NCBI RefSeq assembly: GCF_900454495.1
Contig: NZ_UGSI01000002.1
Location: 310,001 to 374,000, forward strand
Origin: Paenibacillus macerans
GTDB taxonomy: Bacteria > Bacillota > Bacilli > Paenibacillales > Paenibacillaceae
DNA length: 64,000 nt
Direction of reading: 5' to 3'
Part shown: positions 24,809-32,992 of the stretch, piece by piece
Layout: every line of letters starts with the position of its first letter
Position numbering within the stretch: the first letter of the stretch is position 1
Program-made: the position numbers and the translations under genes
Notes under the pieces: model-generated
Seen by the model: only the letters and a program-made list of their open reading frames with translations
What the model was told of the DNA's origin: nothing
Database searches by the model: none

Positions 24809-24937
24809 TTCGCCCTGAACCGCTACCACTTGATGCCCTGGGAGTTCGCCGCGTTGGGCGCAAAGCAAAAGGCAGCGCTCATCGCGATGATCCAGGAGAC
24901 CATCAAATCCGAGAAAAAAGCGGCGAAGAAAAAGTGA
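24770..24937 (+). CDS. -1 frame extension of the tail assembly chaperone (gpGT-type long form)
   Basis: After slippage at 24764-24770 the -1 frame reads LIDEGDGETVCALFALNRYH, then LMPWEFAALGAKQKAALIAM and a lysine-rich end, stopping at 24935-24937. This adds 55 residues to give a long form of about 194 residues. There is no independent ribosome binding site or start codon, and the sequence (acidic GDGE, then RYHLMPWEF) is like the C-terminal half of frameshifted chaperones in PBSX-like phages. It was identified from the overlap of signal and conserved sequence. The long form normally recruits the tape measure protein, which is the next gene. Confidence 0.8.
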   Translation: MIDEGDGETVCALFALNRYHLMPWEFAALGAKQKAALIAMIQETIKSEKKAAKKK

Positions 24938-24965
24938 ACATCCTGCCTGGAAAGAAGGTGAAGCC

Positions 24966-27014
24966 ATGGCAACTCCAGATTCCATGATAGTAGTGTACGA
25001 CAGAATGAGGAATCTGCTTCCTCAAGTCATCCAGCCTGCCGAGCAGTCGATTGTCGTCTGGGAGGCCTCCGCGCGGGCGATGAACGACAACGTTAATGTG
25101 ATGCTGCAGTTCTTACAGACCCTCCAGCAAATTATATCTAGCGAATTGAAGGCGCATCGGGAAGCGATGCAGGCCACGCAAGCGCAAGAGGAATTTAACC
25201 AGGAGCTGGACGAGTCCGCCAAGAAGGGGAACAAGCTTGTCGAAGCTTTTAAAAAGATGGACCTGAGTAAGATCGCATCGACGGGTAAAGAGTTCCTCGG
25301 GCGGATCTTAAGCGACGGCGCCCAGCAGCAAACCGCAATCGATCAACTTTCCTTCAGTGCCGGCAGTCCGGGGGCGGGGCAGCAGATTTTTGACCAGACA
25401 GCCTCGCAGGCGCTGCGGTACGGGCAAGATGTGGACACCGCAATGGCCGGTACGCAGAAATTTATGTCGATAACGACTGATCCCGCACAGCTCGCCGAAC
25501 TGAATATGCTGGCGATGCGGCTTGAGCGGCTTAACCCCGGGCAAGGGTTGGAAGGGGCCGCCGATGCGCTTTCGCAAGTACTGTCCGGAAGTACGGAAGG
25601 CTTAGGATCTTTCGATATTTCGGCCGGGGCGATCGATAACAGCGGAGTTCAAACGGCGGGGCAGCAGGGTAACGTGAACGGCGTCATCGCGGCGATGGAT
25701 GAGCTGCTGAACAAACAGCGGATGACGCAGGCAACTTTTGAAATGATGATGGACTCCCCGGCGGTGAAATGGAAGCGGGTGGTAGACACCTTTAACTTCC
25801 AGCTCGGATCGATAGGCCGTCAGGGGCTAAACGCGCTTGGGCCAATGTTTGACTCTTTCCTGGAAGTGTTGAACAGCGATGCGTTCAAGAGCTTTATCGA
25901 CGGCTTGGGGGCAGGCTTAAGCATCGTGGGGTCTTTTTTGGGCGAGGTGGCCGATGGGCTGGCGGCGTTCTTTGGAGCATTCACGTCCAACGGTTCTTCC
26001 TCTTATTTTATCGTTCTCGGAATCATAGCGGCCTTGGGGCTGATGACGATCATGCTCTGGGCGATGGTTGCACCGGTTGTGGCCCAAGCGATAGCATGGT
26101 TGGGCGTTTATTGGCCGATACTGCTCATCGCCGCCGGAATCGCCTTACTCATCGGTGTGCTGATGAATTTGGGAGTCTCCGCCCAGACCATTGTCGGTGT
26201 TATCGCGGGAGCATTTTACGGTTTTTTTGCCTATTTGTATAACCAGTTTGCACTTCTCTACAATGTAATAAGCAGCTTTGTTGAATTTTGGCTCAACGTA
26301 TTCCATGACCCGGTTTATGCCATCAAAAAGCTGATCTACGATCTGGCGATGGCGTTTGGCGGGTATATGTACAATATGCTGCGCTCCGCGGAAGACTTCG
26401 TCGAAGGTTTTCTTAAATCGTTCCAGGGCGTAAAAGGATTGGCAAACGGCTTAATCAAGGCGTTTAATAAAGTGTCCGGAAAAGATGTCCCGATGATTGA
26501 TGACTGGAATTTCCATCGAATCAGCGATGGGGTACAAAGCTTCATGAACGGAATACCGGCTCCGGAGAAGCCGGATGGTGTCATTACTTTAGACAAGATG
26601 CAGTATAAGAATCCTGCCGAAGAGGCTGAAAAAGGCAGCAAGAAAGCAGTGGAACAATTTGATAAGCTTGCAAATAAGACGAATTCCTTGACCTCCGGCT
26701 TCGGGAAAGACCAGTCCCAAGATGCTCTGATTTCAGGCTTGGGAGGCGGAAACATCACCAACATCGGCAGCGTCGGGAACGTCGGCAGCGTGGACCGTGT
26801 TAATGAAACCGTGGATATTTCCTCGGAGGATTTAAAAATGATGCGTGAGCTGGCCGAACTGAAAAATATCCAGAATTACGTTACCTTGCAGCCGTCGATC
26901 AGTTTCGGGGATACCCATGTCCGTCAGCAGAGCGACATCAATACGATCATTGCGCATATCACAGAAAAATTAGAACAGGATATCGTCACCTCGGCGGATG
27001 CTGTCTATGGTTAG
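24966..27014 (+). CDS. xkdO: Tail tape measure protein (XkdO-like)
   Basis: This 682-residue protein starts at ATG 24966 with AAGGTGAAG upstream. The N-terminal third is helical and coiled-coil-like (MLQFLQTLQQIISSELKAHR, EEFNQELDESAKKGNKLVEA). Hydrophobic segments fill about residues 345-440 (YFIVLGIIAALGLMTIMLWA and following), as usual for tape measures that cross the host membrane. The C-terminal part has a Gly/Asn/Val-rich stretch (GGGNITNIGSVGNVGSVDRV) and ends with amphipathic helices. Its length sets tail length; at roughly 0.15 nm per residue this predicts a tail near 100 nm, which is an estimate from the general rule. The gene order supports the call. Confidence 0.88.
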   Translation: MATPDSMIVVYDRMRNLLPQVIQPAEQSIVVWEASARAMNDNVNVMLQFLQTLQQIISSELKAHREAMQATQAQEEFNQELDESAKKGNKLVEAFKKMDLSKIASTGKEFLGRILSDGAQQQTAIDQLSFSAGSPGAGQQIFDQTASQALRYGQDVDTAMAGTQKFMSITTDPAQLAELNMLAMRLERLNPGQGLEGAADALSQVLSGSTEGLGSFDISAGAIDNSGVQTAGQQGNVNGVIAAMDELLNKQRMTQATFEMMMDSPAVKWKRVVDTFNFQLGSIGRQGLNALGPMFDSFLEVLNSDAFKSFIDGLGAGLSIVGSFLGEVADGLAAFFGAFTSNGSSSYFIVLGIIAALGLMTIMLWAMVAPVVAQAIAWLGVYWPILLIAAGIALLIGVLMNLGVSAQTIVGVIAGAFYGFFAYLYNQFALLYNVISSFVEFWLNVFHDPVYAIKKLIYDLAMAFGGYMYNMLRSAEDFVEGFLKSFQGVKGLANGLIKAFNKVSGKDVPMIDDWNFHRISDGVQSFMNGIPAPEKPDGVITLDKMQYKNPAEEAEKGSKKAVEQFDKLANKTNSLTSGFGKDQSQDALISGLGGGNITNIGSVGNVGSVDRVNETVDISSEDLKMMRELAELKNIQNYVTLQPSISFGDTHVRQQSDINTIIAHITEKLEQDIVTSADAVYG

Positions 27015-27026
27015 TAGGAGGGATGG

Positions 27027-27695
27027 ATGGTGCGAGTATATGGCGTTGAGTTAAGTTTTAACAACAGGGCCGAGGTACTGAAGCTGCCGATCAACCCTTC
27101 CGAAATCAAAGTCAGTGAGTCCGGTCAAGGCAGCTCGTATGATGTGGCCGGGCTGGGCCAGATCAATGTGATTAAGGATCGGGGGTTGACGGAATACAGC
27201 TTTAGCGGCTTGTTCCCGGCCCAATGGTATAAGTTTGTGGCGACGGATGACCTGTTGCACCCGGTTGAATATATCAAGATGATCGAAAAATGGATGATCG
27301 CCAAGCGGCCGATCCGGTTTATTTTCACCAGTGACACTTACGACATTAATACACCGGCCAGCATCGAGTCTTTTACTTGGAAAGAGGTGGCCGGCAGCGG
27401 CGGAGACATTGAATACGATATCCAGCTTAAAAAATATGTTTTTTACGCCGCCCAGAAAATTACCCGGGAGACCACCAACGGGGGCGGCCAGGTACAAAAG
27501 AAAACGGCCAAAACCCGGCCCAATGATAAGCAGCAACCGAAGAACTATACGATGGTTGCCGGCGACAGTCTGTGGAAGGTGGCTCAGACGAAGCTCGGCA
27601 ATGGAGCCCTTTGGAAGGAAATCCAGAAGCTAAACGGAATTAAGGACTCCGACCTGAAACGGCTGCCTGTAGGAAAGGTGCTGAAGCTGCCATGA
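27027..27695 (+). CDS. xkdP: Baseplate/hub LysM protein (XkdP-like)
   Basis: This 222-residue protein starts at ATG 27027 after GGAGGGATGG. The N-terminal domain (LKLPINPSEIKVSESGQGSS, then GLGQINVIKDRGLTEYSFSG and LFPAQWYKF) is the typical XkdP fold. A LysM domain fills residues 173-222 (YTMVAGDSLWKVAQTKLGNG, LWKEIQKLNGI). It links tube end and hub and can touch peptidoglycan. The stop overlaps the ATG of the next gene (ATGA). Confidence 0.9.
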   Translation: MVRVYGVELSFNNRAEVLKLPINPSEIKVSESGQGSSYDVAGLGQINVIKDRGLTEYSFSGLFPAQWYKFVATDDLLHPVEYIKMIEKWMIAKRPIRFIFTSDTYDINTPASIESFTWKEVAGSGGDIEYDIQLKKYVFYAAQKITRETTNGGGQVQKKTAKTRPNDKQQPKNYTMVAGDSLWKVAQTKLGNGALWKEIQKLNGIKDSDLKRLPVGKVLKLP

Positions 27696-28675
27696 CCATG
27701 GCTGTGAAAATCATCAATCGGCAGGGGACCGGCAACGACGCCGAATGGGATGTTAGCGAAATCGTGAAAGGCCTGTCCTGGAAGACATCCCGGATCGGCA
27801 AGGCGGGGAGCGTTTCTTTTACGCTGATTAAAGGTTCTCCTTTTCAAACCACTAATTTTACGTACAACAATGGGGATATCGTGCGGGTCCGGGTGAATGA
27901 CACGAATGTGTTCCACGGCTATATTTTCAGCATTGACGAGGGCCGGGACGAAGCCGTCAAGATCACCGCGTACGATCAGATCAGGTATCTAATGAACACC
28001 GACACCTACGTATTTACGGGCGTCACGGCGACGGAGGTTGTGCAGCGGATCGCCAAGGATTTCAATCTGAAGCTCGGGACGGTGGCTGATACGAAGCACC
28101 GAATCCCGACGATGACCGAGGATGGTAAAAAGCTGCTGGATATCATCGACAAGGCGATCACCTTGACCCTTCACCATACAGGCCGCGACTACTGCCTCTA
28201 CGACGATTTCGGTTCGCTCTGCCTGCGCGAGGTGAATGATGCCGGGTTGGATCTGATTATCGGCGACGGCAGTCTGATGTACGACTATGAGGTTAAACGC
28301 TCGATCGACAGCGATACGTACAACCAGATTAAGTTATATAAGGACAACAAGGAGACCGGTAAACGTGAAATTTACATGGCCAAGGACAGCGTCAATATTA
28401 AGCGCTGGGGCTTGCTGCAGCACTACCAGTCGGTAGATGAAGACTACAACACGGCGCAGATCAGCGAGCTTCTGGATAAACTGGCCAAGCTTAAGAACCG
28501 TGAGACCAAGTCGCTTAAGGTAAACGCCCTGGGGGATATCCGCGTCCGCGCCGGCATGCGCGTCCGGATTATCATATCGGAATACGGCGTCGATCAGGCG
28601 CTGCTGGTGGATGAGTGTTCTCACGACTTCGACGGGGCGGTGCATACAATGACACTGGATTTGAGGGTGGTGTGA
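27692..28675 (+). CDS. xkdQ: Baseplate hub protein (XkdQ-like)
   Basis: This 327-residue protein starts at ATG 27692, overlapping the previous stop; ATG 27698 is an alternative. Blocks include EIVKGLSWKTSRIGKAGSVS, VFHGYIFSIDEGRDEAVKIT, AYDQIRYLMNTDTYVFTGVT and a C-terminal RVRAGMRVRIIISEYGVDQA. These are typical of the XkdQ/YqbQ hub family (gp27/gpD-like fold). Its length matches the family norm (about 320). It forms the central hub around the spike. Confidence 0.9.
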   Translation: MTMAVKIINRQGTGNDAEWDVSEIVKGLSWKTSRIGKAGSVSFTLIKGSPFQTTNFTYNNGDIVRVRVNDTNVFHGYIFSIDEGRDEAVKITAYDQIRYLMNTDTYVFTGVTATEVVQRIAKDFNLKLGTVADTKHRIPTMTEDGKKLLDIIDKAITLTLHHTGRDYCLYDDFGSLCLREVNDAGLDLIIGDGSLMYDYEVKRSIDSDTYNQIKLYKDNKETGKREIYMAKDSVNIKRWGLLQHYQSVDEDYNTAQISELLDKLAKLKNRETKSLKVNALGDIRVRAGMRVRIIISEYGVDQALLVDECSHDFDGAVHTMTLDLRVV

Positions 28676-29149
28676 ATGGCGGATTTACTAGGTACATTGA
28701 AAAAAGCTGCAACAGACGCCGTCCATGCCGGCAACCCTGTCGCAGTGCTGTTCGGCGAAATAAGCAAGGTGAATCCGCTGGAGGTAATCGTTGATCAACG
28801 GTTTACACTCACTGCGGATTTTTTGTATGTGACAGAACGCTTAACCCGATATGAAATCGATCTAAAACACAACCATACGTTTGACGGAGGAGTTACCCGC
28901 GATGCGTTGCCGGAAAAGATCGATCTCCAGCATAACCACACATTCGATGGCGGAATTGCCGGCGACGCGCTGCCGGACAAACTCGATTTAAAACACAACC
29001 ACGCGTACAACGGTGGAATGACGGGGGACGCTTTGCCGGAAAAAATTGTGATCCGCGAAGGGCTGCAAGCCGGTGATGCGGTTCTGTTGCTGAGAGTACA
29101 AGGCGGTCAAAAATATGTCGTATGGGATAGGGTGGTGAGCGGATCATGA
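28676..29149 (+). CDS. xkdR: Baseplate protein with DUF2577 (XkdR-like) carrying three HNH-containing repeats
   Basis: This 157-residue protein begins directly after the hub stop at 28675. The N-terminus (FGEISKVNPLEVIVDQRFTL, FLYVTERLTRYEI) and C-terminus (LQAGDAVLLLRVQGGQKYVV, then WDRV) fit DUF2577/XkdR. The middle is expanded by three exact-length 21-residue tandem repeats (28856-29044), each with a His-Asn-His motif. XkdR-like proteins resemble an OB-fold spike base. His-x-His rows bind metal in phage spike tips, so a metal-binding spike is plausible but unproven. The family is usually shorter in this loop. Confidence 0.85.
   Translation: MADLLGTLKKAATDAVHAGNPVAVLFGEISKVNPLEVIVDQRFTLTADFLYVTERLTRYEIDLKHNHTFDGGVTRDALPEKIDLQHNHTFDGGIAGDALPDKLDLKHNHAYNGGMTGDALPEKIVIREGLQAGDAVLLLRVQGGQKYVVWDRVVSGS
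28856..29044 (+). repeat. Three tandem 63-bp in-frame repeats
   Basis: The units are 28856-28918, 28919-28981 and 28982-29044. The protein consensus is (I/L)DL(K/Q)HNH then (T/A)(F/Y)(D/N)GG, then x-x-(R/G)DALP(E/D)K. The DNA copies differ at many third positions, so the repeat is old or kept by selection for the protein sequence. Confidence 0.9.
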
Positions 29150-29550
29150 TACCGGAAACAGACGAGAATCTGTTAAACGAGCCGTTAGTGGACCAGCCCA
29201 TGCCGTCCCTGACTTGGCAAATTGATTTGGGCAGGGGACGCATCGCCGGGAAGACGGACGGCTTGGACGCCATCAAACAGGCGGTATTCAAGGTTTTCCA
29301 GACGGATCGCTTTTGGTATGACATCTATTCATTCGATTATGGCCACGAGCTAACGCTGCTGCTCGGCAGCAGCCCAGTATTTGCCCGGTCCGAGGCGAAC
29401 CGGATGATTCGGGAGGCATTATTGCCTGATGACCGGATCGACTCGCTGGAAAATGTGGAGGTTGAAGTAGATGGCGATCGACTCATCATCCGTTTTACCG
29501 TGGTGACAGCGTACGGCAGTTTTGAGCAGGAGGTGAGACGTAGTGTATGA
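29146..29550 (+). CDS. xkdS: Baseplate wedge protein with DUF2634 (XkdS-like)
   Basis: This 134-residue protein starts at ATG 29146, overlapping the previous stop (ATGA). It contains LTWQIDLGRGRIAGKTDGLD, FKVFQTDRFWYDIYSFDYGH and EANRMIREALLPDDRIDSLE, the usual gp25/lysozyme-like fold family DUF2634 of PBSX-like tails. It joins sheath and baseplate wedges. Its size is near the family norm (about 130-145). Confidence 0.9.
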   Translation: MIPETDENLLNEPLVDQPMPSLTWQIDLGRGRIAGKTDGLDAIKQAVFKVFQTDRFWYDIYSFDYGHELTLLLGSSPVFARSEANRMIREALLPDDRIDSLENVEVEVDGDRLIIRFTVVTAYGSFEQEVRRSV

Positions 29551-30622
29551 ACACATGACTTTTGATTTTATACTGCAGCGAATGCTCTCCCGGGTACCGG
29601 ATACGATCGACAAAAGGGAGGGCAGCGTTATTTATGACGCATGCGCACCGGCCGCGGCCGAGCTGGCCCAAATGTACATTGAATTGGACGTTAACTACAC
29701 TCTTTCATTCGTGGACACGGCCAGCGGCGAATATCTGAGCCGGAAAACGGCTGAATTCGGGGTGAACCGCATACCGGCGACGCCGGCGGAGCGAAAAGCG
29801 ATGTTTTACAACTCGGCCAATGACCTCATGGATGTACCTCTGGGTACACGGTTTGCGATTGCCGATTTGTCCTTTACGGTCAAAGAGAAGATCAGCACAG
29901 GCATATATAAAATGTCCTGTGAGACACCTGGCACGATCGGTAATACGCAGTTCGGTCCACTGTTGCCGATCGATTATGTGGCCAACCTGACCCGGGCCGT
30001 GTTGGCTGAAGTGCTGGTGCCGGGGGAAGACGAGGAGCCGGACGATGTACTCCGCAATCGATTTTACGAGACCGTCAACGAACCGGCTTTTGGCGGCAAT
30101 GTCGCCGATTACAAGCAGCGGATCAATCGTATCCCGGGCGTCGGTGCGACCAAGGTTTACCCGGTCTGGCAGGGCGGAGGGACCGTTAAGTGCACCATCA
30201 TTGCCGCGGACTGGACGCCTCCGTCGCCGGCGCTGATCGATGAGGTGCAAACGATCATCGACCCCACGGTCAATAGCGGTCAAGGATTTGGTCAGGCGCC
30301 GATCGACCATAAAGTGACCATTGCCGGAGTGACGGGCCTCCCGATCAATGTCGAGACGACGCTGACTCTAGCGACAGGAGTCACGCCCGGTCAGGTGCAG
30401 GCAGATGTTGAAGCTGTGATTGCGTCTTATCTGCTGGAGCTCCGGAAAGATTGGGCCAATCAGCAGCAGATCATCGTCCGGACCGCGCAGATCGATGCGC
30501 GAATCCTGACCGTGAACGGCGTCGAGGATGTGACCGGGACGACCGTTAATGGATCGGCAGCCAACTTAACGCTGGAGGCCGATGTGGTGCCGCAGCCGGG
30601 GACGGTGACCCTCCGTGTCTGA
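29543..30622 (+). CDS. xkdT: Baseplate J-like protein (XkdT-like)
   Basis: This 359-residue protein starts at GTG 29543, overlapping the previous gene by 8 bases, after GAGGTGAG. It shows baseplate J features: MLSRVPDTIDKREGSVIYDA, then FVDTASGEYLSRKTAEFGVN, GEDEEPDDVLRNRFYETVNE, PAFGGNVADYKQRINRIPGV and KVYPVWQGGGTVKCTIIAAD. It forms the wedge ring that triggers contraction. The length is normal for the family (about 345-380). Confidence 0.92.
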   Translation: MYEHMTFDFILQRMLSRVPDTIDKREGSVIYDACAPAAAELAQMYIELDVNYTLSFVDTASGEYLSRKTAEFGVNRIPATPAERKAMFYNSANDLMDVPLGTRFAIADLSFTVKEKISTGIYKMSCETPGTIGNTQFGPLLPIDYVANLTRAVLAEVLVPGEDEEPDDVLRNRFYETVNEPAFGGNVADYKQRINRIPGVGATKVYPVWQGGGTVKCTIIAADWTPPSPALIDEVQTIIDPTVNSGQGFGQAPIDHKVTIAGVTGLPINVETTLTLATGVTPGQVQADVEAVIASYLLELRKDWANQQQIIVRTAQIDARILTVNGVEDVTGTTVNGSAANLTLEADVVPQPGTVTLRV

Positions 30623-31205
30623 TGATCGCATTTTGATCCATCTGCCGGCCTTTTACGGCGGCATTGAAGATTTTATCCGGCTGGCCGAAACGGAGACCAT
30701 CGAGCTTGATTTGGCTCAGGGAGCCATCGACCAGCTTTTTGATGACCAGTTTGTTGAAACGTCCGCGCTGCAGGCGATCAAACGGCGCGAGCAGATGCTT
30801 GGCATCCAGGCGGACCCCACGAGAGAGACGCTGGAGTTCCGCCGGCGCCGCATTCTTAACCGCTACCAGACCAAACCTCCGTTTACCGTCAGATATTTGC
30901 AGCGGCAGCTCGACGCACTGGTCGGCAAAGGGATGACGATCGCGTCGGTGGACTATGCCAATCGGGTTTTGACGGTGACGGCCAACATTGACAATGCTAG
31001 CGTCTTCAAAGAGGTGCTCCGGACGATTGAGACGATCAAGCCGGCCAACCTCGTGTACCAACAAAACACGGCGCTAGAGGGAGCCGTTGCGCTGGAAGAG
31101 CATATCAGCGCGCGGGAAATGACATGGAATTACAAGCTGGACGGCTCTTGGAAGCTCGGGGAAAAACCATTCCTTACTTATGGACCGGAGGTGCCGATTA
31201 AATGA
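30615..31205 (+). CDS. xkdU: Baseplate protein with DUF2313 (XkdU-like)
   Basis: This 196-residue protein starts at the end of the baseplate J gene with an 8-base overlap. It contains LPAFYGGIEDFIRLAETETI, LGIQADPTRETLEFRRRRIL, NRYQTKPPFTVRYLQRQLDA and a C-terminal MTWNYKLDGSWKLGEKPF, as in XkdU/YqcA/YmfQ-like proteins. It attaches fibres to the wedge. Its length matches the family (about 190). Confidence 0.9.
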   Translation: MSDDRILIHLPAFYGGIEDFIRLAETETIELDLAQGAIDQLFDDQFVETSALQAIKRREQMLGIQADPTRETLEFRRRRILNRYQTKPPFTVRYLQRQLDALVGKGMTIASVDYANRVLTVTANIDNASVFKEVLRTIETIKPANLVYQQNTALEGAVALEEHISAREMTWNYKLDGSWKLGEKPFLTYGPEVPIK

Positions 31206-31489
31206 TAGCTTCAAATTTGCTACACGATGTTGCCGAGTATGTAAATGGCCGGGTAGCCAAAGTGGTCATCAACGGGACTTATGTCATTACGAATTTTGAA
31301 GTAAAGGCTGTTACTAACAACGTGCTGGCTCTCAATTATGTAGTGCCGGTCAAAGAAGTATCTTTGATCACGTTGGTTGAGCTCAAAGACTCGACAGACG
31401 TCGTGTTTACGTCAAACGCTGTGAACATCCCGATTACGGCAGACCACCTAATGTTACAAACAATTGAATTTAAGGAGGGATTAAAGTAA
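31202..31489 (+). CDS. Small tail-fibre-associated protein
   Basis: This 95-residue protein starts at ATG 31202 (ATGA overlap) and ends one base into the fibre gene. It is rich in beta-strand-like sequence: NGRVAKVVINGTYVITNFEV, NVLALNYVVPVKEVSLITLV and TADHLMLQTIEFKEGLK. Proteins of this type sit between XkdU and the fibre in many Paenibacillus prophages, where databases often carry a misleading ketopantoate hydroxymethyltransferase label. I see no enzyme motif. The likely role is fibre attachment or assembly (inferred). Confidence 0.65.
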   Translation: MIASNLLHDVAEYVNGRVAKVVINGTYVITNFEVKAVTNNVLALNYVVPVKEVSLITLVELKDSTDVVFTSNAVNIPITADHLMLQTIEFKEGLK

Positions 31490-32499
31490 TGGCCAAAACG
31501 GATTGGACAATTTCAGATGTGGTTAAAGCACAAGACATGAACAACATCGGCGAAGAAATTAACAGCCTGAAAAATGCTATAGATAATATTCATATCCCGG
31601 ATGCAGGCCTGACCGAAAAAGGTATCACAAAGCTCTCCAACGCCGTGAATAGCACCAGCGAAATTGAAGCTTCGACGCCGAAAGCCACGAAAACAGCATA
31701 CGACGCAGCAGTGGCGGCACAAAATACAGCGAACGCTGCAAATACGGCTGCTGCAGATGCGCAGAACTCGGCGAACGCGGCGAATTCTGCCGCTGCTAAC
31801 GCTCAGGGAATGGCTAGCGCGGCAAGCAGTGCGGCTGTTACCGCTCAAAGCAAGGCAGATGCCGCCAGCAACGCCGTAGGTCCCCTCTCAAGCCTGCTTA
31901 CGTCGGCAAAGGGGAACGCGGTTGCCGCCATAAACGAGGTTTTTCAATCTGGAGTTGACGCTAAAAATCAGATTGTGGGCGCCGTCAACTCCAAGCTAGG
32001 CGCAGGAGCGTCCACAAGCGATCCGTGGGCTACTATAGCTCAAAAGATCACAGACTCGAAAGCGGTACGATCTATCTTTGGTTTTGGATCATCTGTGGAG
32101 TGGGGTATCCAAAGAAATGCCGGATACGCAAGTGCAAATTACCCGCCAAGTTATTATAGGGTTGAGCTAGATTTAGGCTCCGGGACCGACACTAAAGATT
32201 GTTATCTATATACCCTAACACCTATAGACTTTACTGGCGTGACACAACTCTATTGCCTCGGAGTACAGCAAATCAACAGATTGGGCAGCGACATCGCTAG
32301 GGTGGTTGTTGACCCGGTGCAGCACGGAAGTTACAGCGGAGGGAGCGTCATCGCATCGAGTGATATACCGTATCATGGTAGTGGATATCGGCAAGAGTTC
32401 AATATATATACAAAAGGATTAACTGGTTGGTACTATTTAAGAGTACATGCTAGAGGGGTATCAGGAAAATTGTGGTTAGAGAAGATGTTGCTAAATTGA
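31489..32499 (+). CDS. Tail fibre protein
   Basis: This 336-residue protein starts at ATG 31489 after AAGGAGGG. Residues 1-55 form the baseplate-binding end (TDWTISDVVKAQDMNNIGEE, then GLTEKGITKLSNAV). Residues 60-130 are an Ala/Asn/Gln-rich coiled coil with heptads (NTANAANTAAADAQNSANAA). The C-terminal 150 residues are a receptor-binding domain rich in Tyr, Gly and Ser with no known enzyme motif (SNYPPSYY-like, YHGSGYRQEFNIYTKGLTGW). The C-terminal end probably sets host specificity. G+C falls towards the 3' end, a sign of recombination. Confidence 0.85.
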   Translation: MAKTDWTISDVVKAQDMNNIGEEINSLKNAIDNIHIPDAGLTEKGITKLSNAVNSTSEIEASTPKATKTAYDAAVAAQNTANAANTAAADAQNSANAANSAAANAQGMASAASSAAVTAQSKADAASNAVGPLSSLLTSAKGNAVAAINEVFQSGVDAKNQIVGAVNSKLGAGASTSDPWATIAQKITDSKAVRSIFGFGSSVEWGIQRNAGYASANYPPSYYRVELDLGSGTDTKDCYLYTLTPIDFTGVTQLYCLGVQQINRLGSDIARVVVDPVQHGSYSGGSVIASSDIPYHGSGYRQEFNIYTKGLTGWYYLRVHARGVSGKLWLEKMLLN

Positions 32500-32521
32500 C
32501 CAAAACAAAGGGGAGATATAC

Positions 32522-32764
32522 ATGATCAGGATGTTTAAAAGTAATAAAGGCTTATGTCGAAGCAATCGAGTTTAAAGATTTTAAATTGATTTAGGAAATT
32601 ATCCGGTTTACGGGAATGGTGGCCACAGTGAAATTCGATATGGATGGCTCATTCGATCGATTACTATCGAAAACGGGAAGAAGCCTGTCGTAGCCATTCC
32701 AGGACAGTTCATCTACAAAAACAACACCGGGGCCATTGGAGTTTTAAGACACGCTCGGCACTGA
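32522..32764 (+). pseudogene. Frameshifted remnant downstream of the fibre gene
   Basis: A ribosome-binding-site-like GGGGAG precedes ATG 32523, which opens a frame of only 17 codons. The neighbouring frames continue with protein-like sequence: VIKAYVEAIEFKDFKLI-stop from 32541, and then, after another shift, IDLGNYPVYGNGGHSEIRYG and KPVVAIPGQFIYKNNTGAIG up to a stop at 32762-32764. Two frame changes are needed to join these pieces. I read it as a degraded accessory gene of the tail module; its family is unknown. Confidence 0.4.
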
Positions 32765-32820
32765 GGTAGACTGGGACACAAGACAAAGACGGTCATGATT
32801 ACAAAATAATGGATAATCAT

Positions 32821-32853
32821 AAGGCCCACTAACCAAAATGGGAGGTGGGCTTT
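32821..32853 (+). terminator. Terminator of the tail operon
   Basis: GCCCAC at 32824-32829 pairs with GTGGGC at 32845-32850, extended by A-T pairs, and TTT follows. It lies after the degraded frame and ends the tail transcript before the minus-strand genes. Confidence 0.65.
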
Positions 32854-32992
32854 AACATGTCTTTAAAAAACGTTAAATTCATACATCAAATTGTTGTGTT
32901 ACAAGCAAGAGTATGGATATTTTCAAACTGTATCTGGGGGCTCAGTTTTTGAGGAGATCTGATTATAATACCGTATGCCTCTTTTGACTATG

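Noticed and set aside
21857..32499. Extracellular contractile injection system (eCIS) rather than phage tail
   Set aside because: No AAA+ ATPase or eCIS-specific hub/spike genes are present and the gene order is exactly PBSX-like.
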